From: Vibrio azureus
GTDB lineage: Bacteria > Pseudomonadota > Gammaproteobacteria > Enterobacterales > Vibrionaceae
NCBI RefSeq assembly: GCF_002849855.1
Contig: NZ_CP018616.1
Location: 2,790,001-2,854,000, forward strand
Length of the DNA: 64,000 nucleotides
Direction: 5' to 3'
Position 1 is the stretch's first letter, and the number at the start of each line of letters is the position of its first letter. Below, piece after piece: positions 7,750 through 17,327 of the stretch. A model generated the notes under the pieces. It was not told the origin of the DNA and did not search any database. It saw only the letters and a program-made list of their open reading frames with translations. A program made the position numbers and the translations under genes.

Positions 7750-9542
7750 TTCCAGTGGTTCGGCGACTGTTTATCGCTTTCCATTTCTCGACCGAAAATT
7801 TCTTCTAGCTCTTTACGCGCTTCTTTCGTTCTTTCAGACAGTTTCTTGTCTTCGTTATGTTGAGGCAGCAGGTCTTTTAACATGGCGTTATCTAACTTAC
7901 GAAAATGGGCTTCTGCTCGCTTGGCCTGATATGGGTGCATTCCCAGTTCTACTAAGGTTTGACGTCCTAAGTCCAAAGCGCCCAAGAAAGTCTCACGCGA
8001 GTAGTTGTGCACACCATAGTTTAATAACTGATACGCTTCTACTCGGCTTCGAGCTCTCGCAAGCAGCTTTAAATTGGGGAAATGCACTTGGCAAATATCA
8101 ACAATCGCGATGATTTCATCAGGTGAATCAGTACATATGACTAGGGCTTCCGCTTTGTCTGCACCCGCTGCACGTAGCAAATCAATTTGGGTTGCATCAC
8201 CATAAAAAACTTTATAGCCATATTTACGCAGCAAGTGTATCTGGCTCGCATCACTTTCCAGTACCGTCACCTTAATTTTATTGGCATACATCAAGCGACC
8301 AACGATTTGTCCAAAACGACCAAACCCGGCAATAATGACTCTTGGATGGCGGTCAACGACGTGGCCTGAAGGCTCTTCTTCTTCATGATTCAAAGTGTGG
8401 GCAAACCATTTTTTCTGTGCCGTTAACAGCAATGGTGTGGTGACCATCGACAAACTGACCACGACCAATAAGAAAGCCACTTGCTGCTGAGTTAAAAGGC
8501 CTTCTTGACTCGCGGCTGTGAAAATAACAAAAGCAAATTCGCCCCCTTGGCTGAGAATTGCTGCCATACGACTGCGTGCTTTAGGACGAACACGAGAGAC
8601 TCTGGCTAATCCATACAAAACCAAGCCTTTCACAATTACTAACGCCAGTACGGAGCCTAAGATAGCCAGAGGCTGAAGGGCAAGCAGTCCAATGTTAACT
8701 GCCATGCCTACCGCGATAAAAAATAGCCCCAGCAATAGTCCTTTAAATGGCTCGATAGACACTTCAAGCTCATGGCGATATTCACTTTCAGCCAGTAACA
8801 CACCGGCCAAAAATGTTCCCAAAGCCATCGACAAACCAAGCTTTTGCATCGTCACCGAGATACCAAGCACAACCAGCAAAGCAGCAACCGTGAACAACTC
8901 GCGCACGCCACTCATCACAACAAAGCGAAAAAGGGGCCGTAATAGGAAGTGGCCTCCAACCAGTAGCGCGACAACACTCGCAATAACAAACAGAGCATCT
9001 AACCAATCACCACCCGTTTGTCCTCCGGCTAACAATGGCAGCATGGCCAGCATTGGAATCACAGCAATATCTTGAAAGAGCAAGACTGCAAAGCCAGATT
9101 GCCCGGTTTCAGTACCACCCTGACCTTGCTCTTCAATGACCTTCAATGCAATCGCCGTTGATGACAACGCCAACCCCATTCCGATCACCAAACAGGCCTG
9201 AAGGCTCACGCCGAACAAACTGACCACACCAGCAATAACAGCCGTGGTGACAACAACTTGTGCACCACCTAAGCCTAAAATGGGCCCTCGCATTTGCCAC
9301 AATTTTTTCGGATTAAGCTCAAGGCCAATAAGGAACAGCAGTAAAACCACGCCTAATTCAGCAAAATGGAGAATCGCATCGACATCGCTGATGAGTCCAA
9401 GTCCCCAAGGACCAATTAAGACTCCAGCAATTAGATAGCCTAACACTGAGCCAAGACCTAAACGCTGGGCAATCGGCACTGCAATGACTGCTGCCGACAA
9501 AAACACGACGCTACTTTGTAGAAACTCATTGGTCACTGACAC
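7746..9542 (-). CDS. kefB: Glutathione-regulated potassium-efflux protein KefB-type
   Basis: KefB is a K+/H+ antiporter gated by glutathione adducts and protects against electrophiles by acidifying the cytoplasm. The 598-residue protein has about 12 membrane segments in the first 380 residues (Na+/H+ exchanger fold) and a C-terminal RCK/TrkA-N domain with the nucleotide motif IIAGFGRFGQ near residue 405. A GTG start with AAGGAG upstream fits; the gene overlaps kefG by 17 bases. The adjacent ancillary gene kefG supports the KefB rather than KefC assignment. Confidence 0.9.
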   Translation of the reverse strand: MSVTNEFLQSSVVFLSAAVIAVPIAQRLGLGSVLGYLIAGVLIGPWGLGLISDVDAILHFAELGVVLLLFLIGLELNPKKLWQMRGPILGLGGAQVVVTTAVIAGVVSLFGVSLQACLVIGMGLALSSTAIALKVIEEQGQGGTETGQSGFAVLLFQDIAVIPMLAMLPLLAGGQTGGDWLDALFVIASVVALLVGGHFLLRPLFRFVVMSGVRELFTVAALLVVLGISVTMQKLGLSMALGTFLAGVLLAESEYRHELEVSIEPFKGLLLGLFFIAVGMAVNIGLLALQPLAILGSVLALVIVKGLVLYGLARVSRVRPKARSRMAAILSQGGEFAFVIFTAASQEGLLTQQQVAFLLVVVSLSMVTTPLLLTAQKKWFAHTLNHEEEEPSGHVVDRHPRVIIAGFGRFGQIVGRLMYANKIKVTVLESDASQIHLLRKYGYKVFYGDATQIDLLRAAGADKAEALVICTDSPDEIIAIVDICQVHFPNLKLLARARSRVEAYQLLNYGVHNYSRETFLGALDLGRQTLVELGMHPYQAKRAEAHFRKLDNAMLKDLLPQHNEDKKLSERTKEARKELEEIFGREMESDKQSPNHWK

Positions 9543-10113
9543 AGTCTTCTCCTTGATTCATTTCACCAGTCAAAGGCATTGCCAACCATTGTCGGTATTG
9601 TTCGGCGTGATGCTCCCGAGCACTATCAGAGACATTACGTGACCAATACAAAACTAACGGATCGAGCCATTTCATTTGACATAAAGAAGCAGTCAGTTCA
9701 AAAGGTTGCAAAATTTGCTCGAGTGGGTATTTGTTATATCCCATTGGGCTAAACGCCTCTTGCCTTCCGCCAGTGGTAATCACACTGCGCCAATATTTAC
9801 CCGCTAATGCACTGCCATCGCCAAAAGCAAACCCTTTACCAAGTACTCGATCTAGCCATTCTTTAAGTAAGGCAGGGCAAGAGTACATATACAGTGGATG
9901 CTGAAAAACAATCACATCATGTTGCATGAGTAATTGATGCTCATGATTGACGTCAATAAAGAAATCAGGATAAGCACCATATAAATCATGTACCGTCACA
10001 TGCTCAAGCCGTTGAGCTTGCTTAATCATGATTTGGTTTACAACCGAATGATGTGGCTCAGGATGAGCATAGATAATCAAAACTCTCGGGGGAGTAGACG
10101 CTGAAACAAACAA
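9526..10113 (-). CDS. kefG: Glutathione-regulated potassium-efflux ancillary protein KefG
   Basis: KefG is a flavodoxin-fold quinone-reductase-like protein needed for full KefB activity. The 195 residues include YAHPEPHHSVVNQ near the N terminus, VFQHPLYMYSCPALLKEWLDRVLGKGFAFG in the middle, and WRSVITTGG. The best start is a TTG at 10113, which has AAAGGA upstream and gives the N-terminal length of E. coli KefG. It is the first gene of kefG-kefB-yheV and is divergent from yheS. Confidence 0.92.
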   Translation of the reverse strand: MFVSASTPPRVLIIYAHPEPHHSVVNQIMIKQAQRLEHVTVHDLYGAYPDFFIDVNHEHQLLMQHDVIVFQHPLYMYSCPALLKEWLDRVLGKGFAFGDGSALAGKYWRSVITTGGRQEAFSPMGYNKYPLEQILQPFELTASLCQMKWLDPLVLYWSRNVSDSAREHHAEQYRQWLAMPLTGEMNQGEDCVSDQ

Positions 10114-10292
10114 AAAATTCGTCCTTTGTGGATATTCTAAAAGAAACTTACCGTTATCAGTTTGTTATACTTATTTATATAGCATAATGCAATTAGAGCT
10201 CAATCATCGACTTTTCTCGCTAATAGCCCTACTATTCAGCGCGAGATAAACGACCAAAGTAACGCGCTCAGCGCAAAGTGAATAAAAATTCT

Positions 10293-12212
10293 ATGATTAC
10301 CTTCTCTGACATCCAATTACTGCGTGGCGGTAAACCTCTTTTAGATCAAGCCTCTGCAACCATACACCCTGGTGACAAAGTCGGCCTAGTCGGCAAAAAC
10401 GGCTGCGGAAAGTCAACGCTATTTGCTTTGCTAAAAGATGAACTCTCGATTGATGCAGGCTCTTTCAGCCAGCCACAACATTGGGAATTAGCTTGGGTAG
10501 CGCAAGAAACGCCCGCTTTGGACCGAAGCGCTTTGGAATACGTTATTGATGGTGACCGAGAGTTTCGTCATTTAGAGCAACAGCTTGCCGACGCAGAAGC
10601 CAAAGACAACGGCACACTCGTAGCAGAGTTACATGGTAAAGTAGAAACCATTGGCGGCTATAGCATCCGAGCAAGAGCCTCTGAACTATTAGACGGTCTG
10701 GGGTTTAGTCAAGAACAAATGAGCTGGAATCTCACGCAGTTTTCTGGTGGCTGGCGAATGCGTCTTAACTTGGCGCAAGCTCTGTTGTGTCGTTCAGACT
10801 TATTGTTACTCGATGAGCCAACTAACCACCTTGATCTCGATGCTGTCATGTGGCTCGAACGCTGGCTACAAAATTACCCTGGCACCTTAATCCTTATTTC
10901 TCACGACCGAGACTTTCTCGATCCCATTGTCAGCCGTATTACTCATATAGAAAACCAACAATTAAATGAATACACGGGCAATTACTCGTCATTCGAAAAT
11001 CAGCGCGCACAAAAGATGGTCTTACAACAAGCGATGTTTGAAAAACAGCAAAAGCAGATGTCGCATATGCAAAGTTATATTGACCGTTTTCGCTACAAAG
11101 CATCTAAAGCTCGTCAAGCGCAGAGCCGAATCAAAGCTTTAGAACGGATGGAAAAAGTGCTGCCAGCACAATTTGATAACCCATTTAGCTTCCAATTTAG
11201 AGAACCCGCAGCCTTACCTAATCCGATCATGATGATGGAAGAAGTCTCGGCGGGTTATGGCGATAACTTAATATTAGAAAAAATACGTTTAAATCTAGTC
11301 CCTGGCAGTCGTATCGGTCTTCTAGGCCGTAACGGCGCAGGTAAATCAACGTTAATTAAACTGCTTTCTGGAGATCTTAAGGCGCAAAGTGGCGAACTTA
11401 CTTATTCTCAAGGGGTCAAAATCGGCTATTTTGCGCAGCATCAGTTAGAAACCTTACACCCAGAAGAAACCCCTTTGCAGCATATGATGCAAATTGCGCC
11501 GGACCAAACCGAACAACAATTACGAGATTACCTCGGTAGCTTTGGTTTCCAAGGGGATAAAGCACTGGAAAAGGTAGCGCCTTTTTCTGGTGGTGAAAAA
11601 GCACGTTTAGTCTTAGCTTTAGTCGTTTGGCAAAAACCGAATCTCTTGTTGCTTGATGAACCAACCAACCACCTTGATCTCGACATGCGCCAAGCATTAA
11701 CGATGGCATTACAGACCTTTGAAGGAGCAATGGTCATTGTCTCCCACGACCGTTATCTCTTACGAGCAACAACCGATGACCTGTATTTAGTTCACGACCG
11801 TCAAGTCGCACCCTTTGATGGAGATCTAAACGACTACTACAAATGGCTCACTGAACAGCAAAAAATAGAACGTCGTGAAGCACAGGCAGCACAGCCAAGC
11901 AAAGATAATGGCAACAGTGCCGCAGCGAAAAAAGAGCAAAAAAGGCGTGAAGCAGAATTTCGTAAGCAAACGGCCCCTATCAGAAAGATGCTAACGCAAT
12001 TAGAAAAGAAAATGGATAAATTAGGTGAAGATTTAGCTCAGGCTGAAGAAGCTTTAAGCGATAATTCACTCTATGAGCTCGATAACAAGGCCAAACTTAA
12101 TAAAGTTCTTGCACTGCAAGCCACCAGCAAAGCACAACTTGAAGAAGTAGAGCTAGAATGGATGTCCGCACAAGAAAGCCTAGAACAAATGGAACTTGAG
12201 TTTAATCAATGA
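10293..12212 (+). CDS. yheS: ABC-F family ATPase YheS
   Basis: ABC-F proteins have two ATPase domains and no membrane part and act on ribosomes. This 639-residue protein has Walker A motifs GKNGCGKST (near residue 34) and GRNGAGKST (near 345), signatures FSGGWRM and FSGGEKAR, and two identical LLLLDEPTNHLD-type Walker B motifs. The Lys/Glu-rich linker and C-terminal coiled coil match YheS. I chose the ATG at 10293, which aligns with E. coli YheS; a GTG at 10278 is also open. The ribosome site is weak for both. It overlaps the next gene by ATGA. Confidence 0.93.
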   Translation: MITFSDIQLLRGGKPLLDQASATIHPGDKVGLVGKNGCGKSTLFALLKDELSIDAGSFSQPQHWELAWVAQETPALDRSALEYVIDGDREFRHLEQQLADAEAKDNGTLVAELHGKVETIGGYSIRARASELLDGLGFSQEQMSWNLTQFSGGWRMRLNLAQALLCRSDLLLLDEPTNHLDLDAVMWLERWLQNYPGTLILISHDRDFLDPIVSRITHIENQQLNEYTGNYSSFENQRAQKMVLQQAMFEKQQKQMSHMQSYIDRFRYKASKARQAQSRIKALERMEKVLPAQFDNPFSFQFREPAALPNPIMMMEEVSAGYGDNLILEKIRLNLVPGSRIGLLGRNGAGKSTLIKLLSGDLKAQSGELTYSQGVKIGYFAQHQLETLHPEETPLQHMMQIAPDQTEQQLRDYLGSFGFQGDKALEKVAPFSGGEKARLVLALVVWQKPNLLLLDEPTNHLDLDMRQALTMALQTFEGAMVIVSHDRYLLRATTDDLYLVHDRQVAPFDGDLNDYYKWLTEQQKIERREAQAAQPSKDNGNSAAAKKEQKRREAEFRKQTAPIRKMLTQLEKKMDKLGEDLAQAEEALSDNSLYELDNKAKLNKVLALQATSKAQLEEVELEWMSAQESLEQMELEFNQ

Positions 12213-12688
12213 GTAACCGACACGCCAACCCGCCCCTAACCCTAGAAAGTCTCTGGCAATTTAGTTTGCAATTTTATGGTGTTCGTCAGGTGAAAGAGGC
12301 GTGTCTATCATTACAAAATCACTATCAGGGCAATGTGAACTTAGTCTTACTTTTAAGATGGTTAGATGAACAACAGGTTACATTCTCCGAGCAAGATTGG
12401 CCCGCAGTGCAACATAGCTTAACAAGAAGTGAAACCCTGCTGTACTCCTACCGAGAGCTGCGTCGCCAACTTAAGCCTCAGCTTAACGACGCTTTATACC
12501 GCCAGGCTCTGCAGTTTGAGCTTGAACTTGAAAAACAGCAACAAGCAGACTTAGTGGATTGCATCAATACACTATCATTAACAGCGAATGACGGTGATCC
12601 ATTAACTCTCAGATACTGTCGTCATTTAGGTGGTGATCACCTACAGCATGCCTTTTCTCTCCCCTTCCCCAAGCCAAACCACTTTTAA
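12209..12688 (+). CDS. TIGR02444 family protein of unknown function
   Basis: A 159-residue soluble, mostly helical protein. The opening LTLESLWQFSLQFYGVRQVKEACLSLQNHYQGNVNLVLLLRWL is the signature of the TIGR02444/DUF2390 family, for which I know no function. The four-base ATGA overlap with yheS shows translational coupling, and the pairing with yheS is common in gammaproteobacteria. Confidence 0.8.
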   Translation: MSNRHANPPLTLESLWQFSLQFYGVRQVKEACLSLQNHYQGNVNLVLLLRWLDEQQVTFSEQDWPAVQHSLTRSETLLYSYRELRRQLKPQLNDALYRQALQFELELEKQQQADLVDCINTLSLTANDGDPLTLRYCRHLGGDHLQHAFSLPFPKPNHF

Positions 12689-12824
12689 CCTCAGTGTGAT
12701 TCCGTTCGGTGCATATCGCTCCTCAGCCTTGAGGTTACTTGAGTCTCTATCTATAATAATCAGCATGTAAATTCATAATAAAAATACGTTCGTTGGCCTC
12801 ATCTTCACAAGCCCGAGATTTCCA

Positions 12825-12846
12825 TTAACGCCGAATTCGTCGTTAA
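12825..12846. repeat. Near-perfect 22-bp palindrome between the TIGR02444 gene and yheT
   Basis: The outer arms TTAACG / CGTTAA flank a core centred on GAATTC; only one base pair of the eleven does not match. It lies about 110 bases upstream of yheT. It has no U-run directly after, so an operator is as likely as a terminator remnant. No known binding factor is recognised. Confidence 0.4.
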
Positions 12847-12955
12847 GGCGGTTTTTAGCGCCAAGAAGTGAGCTTATCCATCAACCCGTATTTGCTATGA
12901 ATCAGCCGAAGAGCGTGCCTAGCAATTTAATATGCTTTTTCGATTGGTGCCCTGT

Positions 12956-13963
12956 ATGACTCAATTTTTTCCTGCTACTGGCCTTAAAAACCCACACCTT
13001 CAAACTCTCCTCCCACGATTGATCAGAAAAAAAGCATTATTTACTCCAATATGGCAAACTCTTGATACTCCAGATGGGGATTTCCTCGATTTAGCTTGGT
13101 CAGAGCCTTTTAATCAGGAGTTTGCTGCTCAAAAGCCTATTTTTATTCTTTTTCATGGACTAGAAGGCTGCTTCTATAGCTCTTATGCCAATGGCTTGAT
13201 GAACGCTTTTGCACAATCGGGCTGGCTGGCAGTCATGATGCATTTTCGAGGCTGTAGTGGTAAGCCAAACAAAAAAGCGCGCGCTTACCATTCAGGCGAA
13301 ATCAATGATGCTCGATTTTTCCTTGAGCACCTTGACCAACAATTTCCTGGTCAACCTAAAGTGGCGGTGGGTATTTCTATCGGTGGAAATATGTTGGCTA
13401 ACTATCTCGCGCAGTATGACCGCCAACCACTCTTAGATGCCGCAACGATTGTTTCTGCACCACTCGATCTTGCCGCGTGTGCCAATCGTATCGAACGTGG
13501 TTTTTCTAAGGTTTATCGACGTTATCTGCTTTCTTCTCTTAAGCGTAATGCTTTACAAAAGCACGAGTTAATTCATGGCGAACTTGCTTTATCTTATCGC
13601 TCAATCAAACGAGTCACACGCCTGTACGAGTTTGACGATCTGGTCACCGCACCATTACACGGTTTCAAAAATGCTCAAGATTATTACGCGCAATGCTCTG
13701 GTTTAAACAAACTACAACGTATTCGTTTACCTACGCTGATCATTCACGCCAAAGATGACCCCTTTATGACGGAGGCTGTAATCCCCAAATTTGTTTTGCC
13801 CGATAATATCGATTATCAGCTATATGAACATGGGGGGCATGTCGGTTTTCTTTGTGGCTCCGTGCTAAAACCACGCTTCTGGCTTGAAGAAGCACTTCCT
13901 GCGTACTACGAAAGTATCGCGGCTGATTATCTTTCTGGTGTATCGACACAAAGAACACAGTAA
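12956..13963 (+). CDS. yheT: YheT-type alpha/beta hydrolase
   Basis: This belongs to the YheT/ABHD family of alpha/beta hydrolases. The 335 residues show FHGLEGCFYSSYANGL (oxyanion region), MMHFRGCSGKPN, the nucleophile elbow GISIGGNMLANYLA (Ser), the acid in IIHAKDDPFM (Asp) and the His in EHGGHVGFL. The physiological substrate is unknown; short-chain ester activity is inferred from family members. The ATG at 12956 aligns with relatives; one at 12932 is also open and neither has a clear ribosome site. yheU follows after 33 bases. Confidence 0.88.
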   Translation: MTQFFPATGLKNPHLQTLLPRLIRKKALFTPIWQTLDTPDGDFLDLAWSEPFNQEFAAQKPIFILFHGLEGCFYSSYANGLMNAFAQSGWLAVMMHFRGCSGKPNKKARAYHSGEINDARFFLEHLDQQFPGQPKVAVGISIGGNMLANYLAQYDRQPLLDAATIVSAPLDLAACANRIERGFSKVYRRYLLSSLKRNALQKHELIHGELALSYRSIKRVTRLYEFDDLVTAPLHGFKNAQDYYAQCSGLNKLQRIRLPTLIIHAKDDPFMTEAVIPKFVLPDNIDYQLYEHGGHVGFLCGSVLKPRFWLEEALPAYYESIAADYLSGVSTQRTQ

Positions 13964-13996
13964 ACTAAGCGGCCATCATAAACGTTCGAGGTATTT

Positions 13997-14206
13997 ATGA
14001 TTATCCCATGGCAAGATATTGCACCAGAAACACTAGAAAATTTAATCCGGGAATTTGTTCTTCGTGAAGGCACCGATTACGGTGCGGTAGAAATGTCCCT
14101 ACAAAGCAAAATTGAGCAAGTAAAAACGCAGCTTGAGCATGATGAAGCCGTGATCGTCTTTTCAGAACTGCATGAAACCGTCGATATCAAACTGAAAGCC
14201 AAATAG
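13997..14206 (+). CDS. yheU: YheU family protein
   Basis: A 69-residue acidic protein of unknown function. It matches E. coli YheU almost throughout: [29 protein letters not shown] at the N terminus and [15 protein letters not shown] near the end. A GAGG ribosome site precedes the ATG. It sits between yheT and prkB, the conserved order. Confidence 0.92.
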   Translation: MIIPWQDIAPETLENLIREFVLREGTDYGAVEMSLQSKIEQVKTQLEHDEAVIVFSELHETVDIKLKAK

Positions 14207-14409
14207 TCTGCAGACACCATTTCTGACTACAAACATCGCTTTCCCCCTGTATCAACATGAAAATAACTCAGTCACTAGCTCTCGTTTGCTCACACTTTAC
14301 CTTACTCCACTCGATGACAGGTTCGTTTTACGTGATATAGTGCTTCATCATTCGTACAGTGCAAAAGCGCTGTACGCTAACAGGTACGTTAATTACGACA
14401 AGGTTTGTC

Positions 14410-15279
14410 ATGTCAGCAAAACACCCTATCATCGCGGTCACTGGTTCATCTGGTGCCGGTACTACGACAACATCTGAAGCATTTCGAAAAATGTTCAACA
14501 TGATGAATGTCAAACCAGCTTGGGTCGAAGGAGATAGTTTCCACCGTTTTACTCGTCCCGAAATGGATGTTGAAATAAGAAAAGCCCGAGAGCAGGGCAA
14601 ACACATCAGCTACTTTGGTCCGCAAGCCAATGATTTTTCCAGCTTAGAAGAGTTCTTTCGTCAATATGGCAAACAAGGAATCGGCAGTGTGCGCCGCTAC
14701 CTCCATACGTTCGATGAAGCCGTTCCCTATAACCAAATGCCAGGTACCTTCACGCCTTGGCAAGATTTACCAGAAAACAGCGATGTCATGTTCTATGAAG
14801 GCCTTCATGGCGGTGTTGTCGATGGCGAAGTCAATGTAGCTCGTCATGTCGACTTTCTGATTGGAATGGTCCCTATCGTGAACTTAGAGTGGATCCAAAA
14901 GTTTGTTCGCGATACTCGTGAGCGCGGCCATTCACGAGAAGCCGTCATGGATTCCATTGTTCGCTCTATGGATGACTACCTAAACTACATCACCCCGCAG
15001 TTTTCTCGTACACATATTAATTTTCAACGTGTCCCCACTGTCGATACTTCGAATCCACTAAATGCCAAAGGAATACCAAGCTTGGATGAAAGTTTTGTCG
15101 TAATCCGCTTACGTGGCATTAAAAATGTCGACTTTCCTTACCTGCTAGCAATGATAGATGGCTCATTTATGTCGCGCCATAACACCATTGTCGTCCCCGG
15201 TGGTAAAATGAGTTTTGCGATGGAATTAATCGTCAGACCCATCCTACAGAAGCTGATTGAAACCGGAAAAATTGGCTAA
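14410..15279 (+). CDS. prkB: Phosphoribulokinase-like protein PrkB
   Basis: The family is P-loop phosphoribulokinase/uridine kinase; in bacteria without a Calvin cycle the true substrate of PrkB is unsettled. The 289 residues have the Walker A ITGSSGAGTTTTS-type segment (about residues 8-20), EGDSFHRFTRPEMD, and EGLHGG. The ATG at 14410 has an AAGG ribosome site and gives exactly the E. coli PrkB length. It lies upstream of crp, as in E. coli relatives. No other Calvin-cycle genes are nearby. Confidence 0.9.
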   Translation: MSAKHPIIAVTGSSGAGTTTTSEAFRKMFNMMNVKPAWVEGDSFHRFTRPEMDVEIRKAREQGKHISYFGPQANDFSSLEEFFRQYGKQGIGSVRRYLHTFDEAVPYNQMPGTFTPWQDLPENSDVMFYEGLHGGVVDGEVNVARHVDFLIGMVPIVNLEWIQKFVRDTRERGHSREAVMDSIVRSMDDYLNYITPQFSRTHINFQRVPTVDTSNPLNAKGIPSLDESFVVIRLRGIKNVDFPYLLAMIDGSFMSRHNTIVVPGGKMSFAMELIVRPILQKLIETGKIG

Positions 15280-15312
15280 AAATATGGCTATTTAGGTGTT
15301 TACTTTTCACTC

Positions 15313-15328
15313 CGTGATCATGTGCACA
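15313..15328 (+). promoter_or_regulatory. Candidate CRP binding site upstream of crp
   Basis: CGTGATCATGTGCACA matches the CRP consensus TGTGA-N6-TCACA at eight of ten positions. It lies about 100 bases upstream of the predicted crp promoter and 190 bases before the start codon, compatible with autoregulation as known in E. coli. Confidence 0.45.
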
Positions 15329-15420
15329 ATTTTGCGTAAAAAATAGCAGGAATGACGCGATTAAAATCAAGAAATCAAACTCGAAAAAGGATACTATTTC
15401 CTGTAGAGACACAAGATAGC

Positions 15421-15449
15421 TTGCAGCATAGAAAAAGAGTTCTTATTCT
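15421..15449 (+). promoter_or_regulatory. Candidate sigma-70 promoter of crp
   Basis: TTGCAG (-35, 15421-15426), a 17-base spacer and TATTCT (-10, 15444-15449). This would leave a 5' leader of about 64 bases before crp. Confidence 0.5.
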
Positions 15450-15519
15450 AGTAGGCCAACGACACGCTTAGCTAAAATATGGACAGCGCAAGCATACCCT
15501 GCAGAGGAAGTGAGATATT

Positions 15520-16152
15520 ATGGTTCTAGGTAAACCTCAAACCGATCCAACATTAGAGTGGTTTCTTTCACACTGTCATATTCATAAGTACCCATCAAAA
15601 AGCACGCTAATTCATGCGGGCGAGAAAGCGGAAACTTTGTACTACATAGTCAAAGGTTCCGTTGCTGTGCTTATTAAAGACGAAGAAGGCAAAGAAATGA
15701 TCCTTTCTTACCTCAACCAAGGCGACTTTATTGGTGAGTTGGGCTTATTTGAAGAAGATCAAGAGCGTACAGCTTGGGTTCGAGCTAAGTCTCCTTGTGA
15801 AGTGGCTGAGATTTCATTTAAGAAATTCCGTCAGCTCATCCAAGTCAATCCAGATATTCTGATGCGTCTTTCTGCACAAATGGCACGACGCCTTCAGGTT
15901 ACTAGCCAAAAAGTGGGTGACCTTGCTTTCCTAGATGTGACGGGTCGTATCGCTCAAACGCTGCTCAACCTTGCGAAACAACCCGATGCGATGACGCACC
16001 CTGACGGCATGCAAATCAAGATCACACGTCAAGAAATCGGCCAAATTGTTGGCTGTTCTCGTGAAACGGTCGGTCGTATCCTGAAGATGCTAGAAGAGCA
16101 AAACTTGATTTCTGCTCACGGTAAAACCATCGTGGTTTACGGAACTCGTTAA
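15520..16152 (+). CDS. crp: cAMP receptor protein
   Basis: CRP is the global cAMP-dependent regulator of carbon use, natural competence and virulence in vibrios. The 210 residues have the cAMP-binding beta roll (to about residue 130, with [20 protein letters not shown] contacting the phosphate) and the C-terminal helix-turn-helix ([23 protein letters not shown]). The activating region residues around the 150s (AMTHPDGMQ) are present. A GAGGAAG ribosome site lies upstream. The gene has its own promoter and ends at a strong terminator. Confidence 0.98.
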   Translation: MVLGKPQTDPTLEWFLSHCHIHKYPSKSTLIHAGEKAETLYYIVKGSVAVLIKDEEGKEMILSYLNQGDFIGELGLFEEDQERTAWVRAKSPCEVAEISFKKFRQLIQVNPDILMRLSAQMARRLQVTSQKVGDLAFLDVTGRIAQTLLNLAKQPDAMTHPDGMQIKITRQEIGQIVGCSRETVGRILKMLEEQNLISAHGKTIVVYGTR

Positions 16153-16185
16153 TCCATAATCGAGTACTAAATCAACATGCAATAA

Positions 16186-16216
16186 AGTAAAAGCCACTTC
16201 ATTAGTGGCTTTTACT
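16186..16216 (+). terminator. Intrinsic terminator of crp
   Basis: A perfect 13-bp inverted repeat (AGTAAAAGCCACT / AGTGGCTTTTACT) with a 5-base loop, 34 bases past the crp stop; it could act on both strands. Confidence 0.85.
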
Positions 16217-16295
16217 GTATCTTAAACATCTGAAAGTCAACTGGGTACCTTCGTTGCTATCCCTTCACACCCTAGCCTACGAAGTGAGTAAGCAA

Positions 16296-17105
16296 TTACT
16301 TATCCATATGAACTTTGCTGTCGGTACTTTCAAATATTTTATCTGCTGAGGCTGCTACAAACCCTGGGTACAACTTACCATTTTCCATTGGATAGCGCTT
16401 AGCAAACTCATAAAAACCACCCGGAACCAGCTCAGTGCCCTCGATGAACGTCACTGGGACTTTATCCGCCATCGTTGATGATTGTTCTAAAAGGACAGCT
16501 GGCGTGCCTTTTACTTCGCCCCCACTTTCATTAATAGTAAAACCCGATTGGCGTAAATAATCGTTTACTTGCATCACTTCATGATACTGACTTAATTGAT
16601 TAACACTGACAGTGAAATGATTGGCACCATAGCCGTGAGCTGCCAACCAAGAAGCATATTCACTTTCCTGTGCTAACGTTTTAAAGTCTTCATAGCTGAG
16701 GTCCCACAAGCGGCCACCATAGAGAAATTCCGGCTGGGTCAACTGAGTGATATCAACCTGTTCAACCAGTTTATGCACGATGGCTTGTAATTGCGCAGAA
16801 CAATCATTGACTTTCAGTTCACTAATAAACACCTTTGGTTGCTTTGGATCTGGATGTTCAAAATGGGTTGCAATCAGTTTTTTACTTTCAAACACATAAT
16901 CTCCACCAGGCAAATAGCCAACATCTAAAAATGGCTGAGCTAAGGTGGCAAGTCCTAAAGGAGCAACATCAAATGTCCGCAAAGCAATATGATCATTAAT
17001 CAATGGTTCATTTTCTTGCAGAAGTTGGTGAACTTTCGCCGCGGAGGGACAAAGACGATGAATATAATCTTTCCATAAGGAATCAAATAGCACATCGGGC
17101 GTCAT
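16296..17105 (-). CDS. DUF1338 family protein, probable 2-oxoadipate dioxygenase/decarboxylase-like metalloenzyme
   Basis: DUF1338 proteins include HglS/YdcJ, iron enzymes that turn 2-oxoadipate into D-2-hydroxyglutarate. The 269 residues hold what look like the metal ligands His (INDHIALRTF, with the substrate Arg four residues on), His (GANHFTVSV) and Glu (GGFYEFAKRYP). It is a short member of the family. It sits 222 bases downstream of astD on the same strand; a link to arginine or lysine breakdown is inference. The start at ATG 17105 is chosen over an in-frame codon six residues earlier. Confidence 0.75.
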   Translation of the reverse strand: MTPDVLFDSLWKDYIHRLCPSAAKVHQLLQENEPLINDHIALRTFDVAPLGLATLAQPFLDVGYLPGGDYVFESKKLIATHFEHPDPKQPKVFISELKVNDCSAQLQAIVHKLVEQVDITQLTQPEFLYGGRLWDLSYEDFKTLAQESEYASWLAAHGYGANHFTVSVNQLSQYHEVMQVNDYLRQSGFTINESGGEVKGTPAVLLEQSSTMADKVPVTFIEGTELVPGGFYEFAKRYPMENGKLYPGFVAASADKIFESTDSKVHMDK

Positions 17106-17327
17106 GATAGCTCCTGTTATCAAATAAAAGTTAAGAAAAAAGACAAGCCATTGGTTTACTTCCCCCTAAGGCGAAAAATGGCGATCAACCTGTGACGTTT
17201 TACTTGGCGTTATTGATTGAAGAAATGTACAACGACCGCCAATTGAAAGCAGTTGGGGTAAAGAAGATTTCTGCGCTTTCAACACGCAACCAGCCACTTC
17301 ACCCCATTTTCATTACTTGTGAATATT

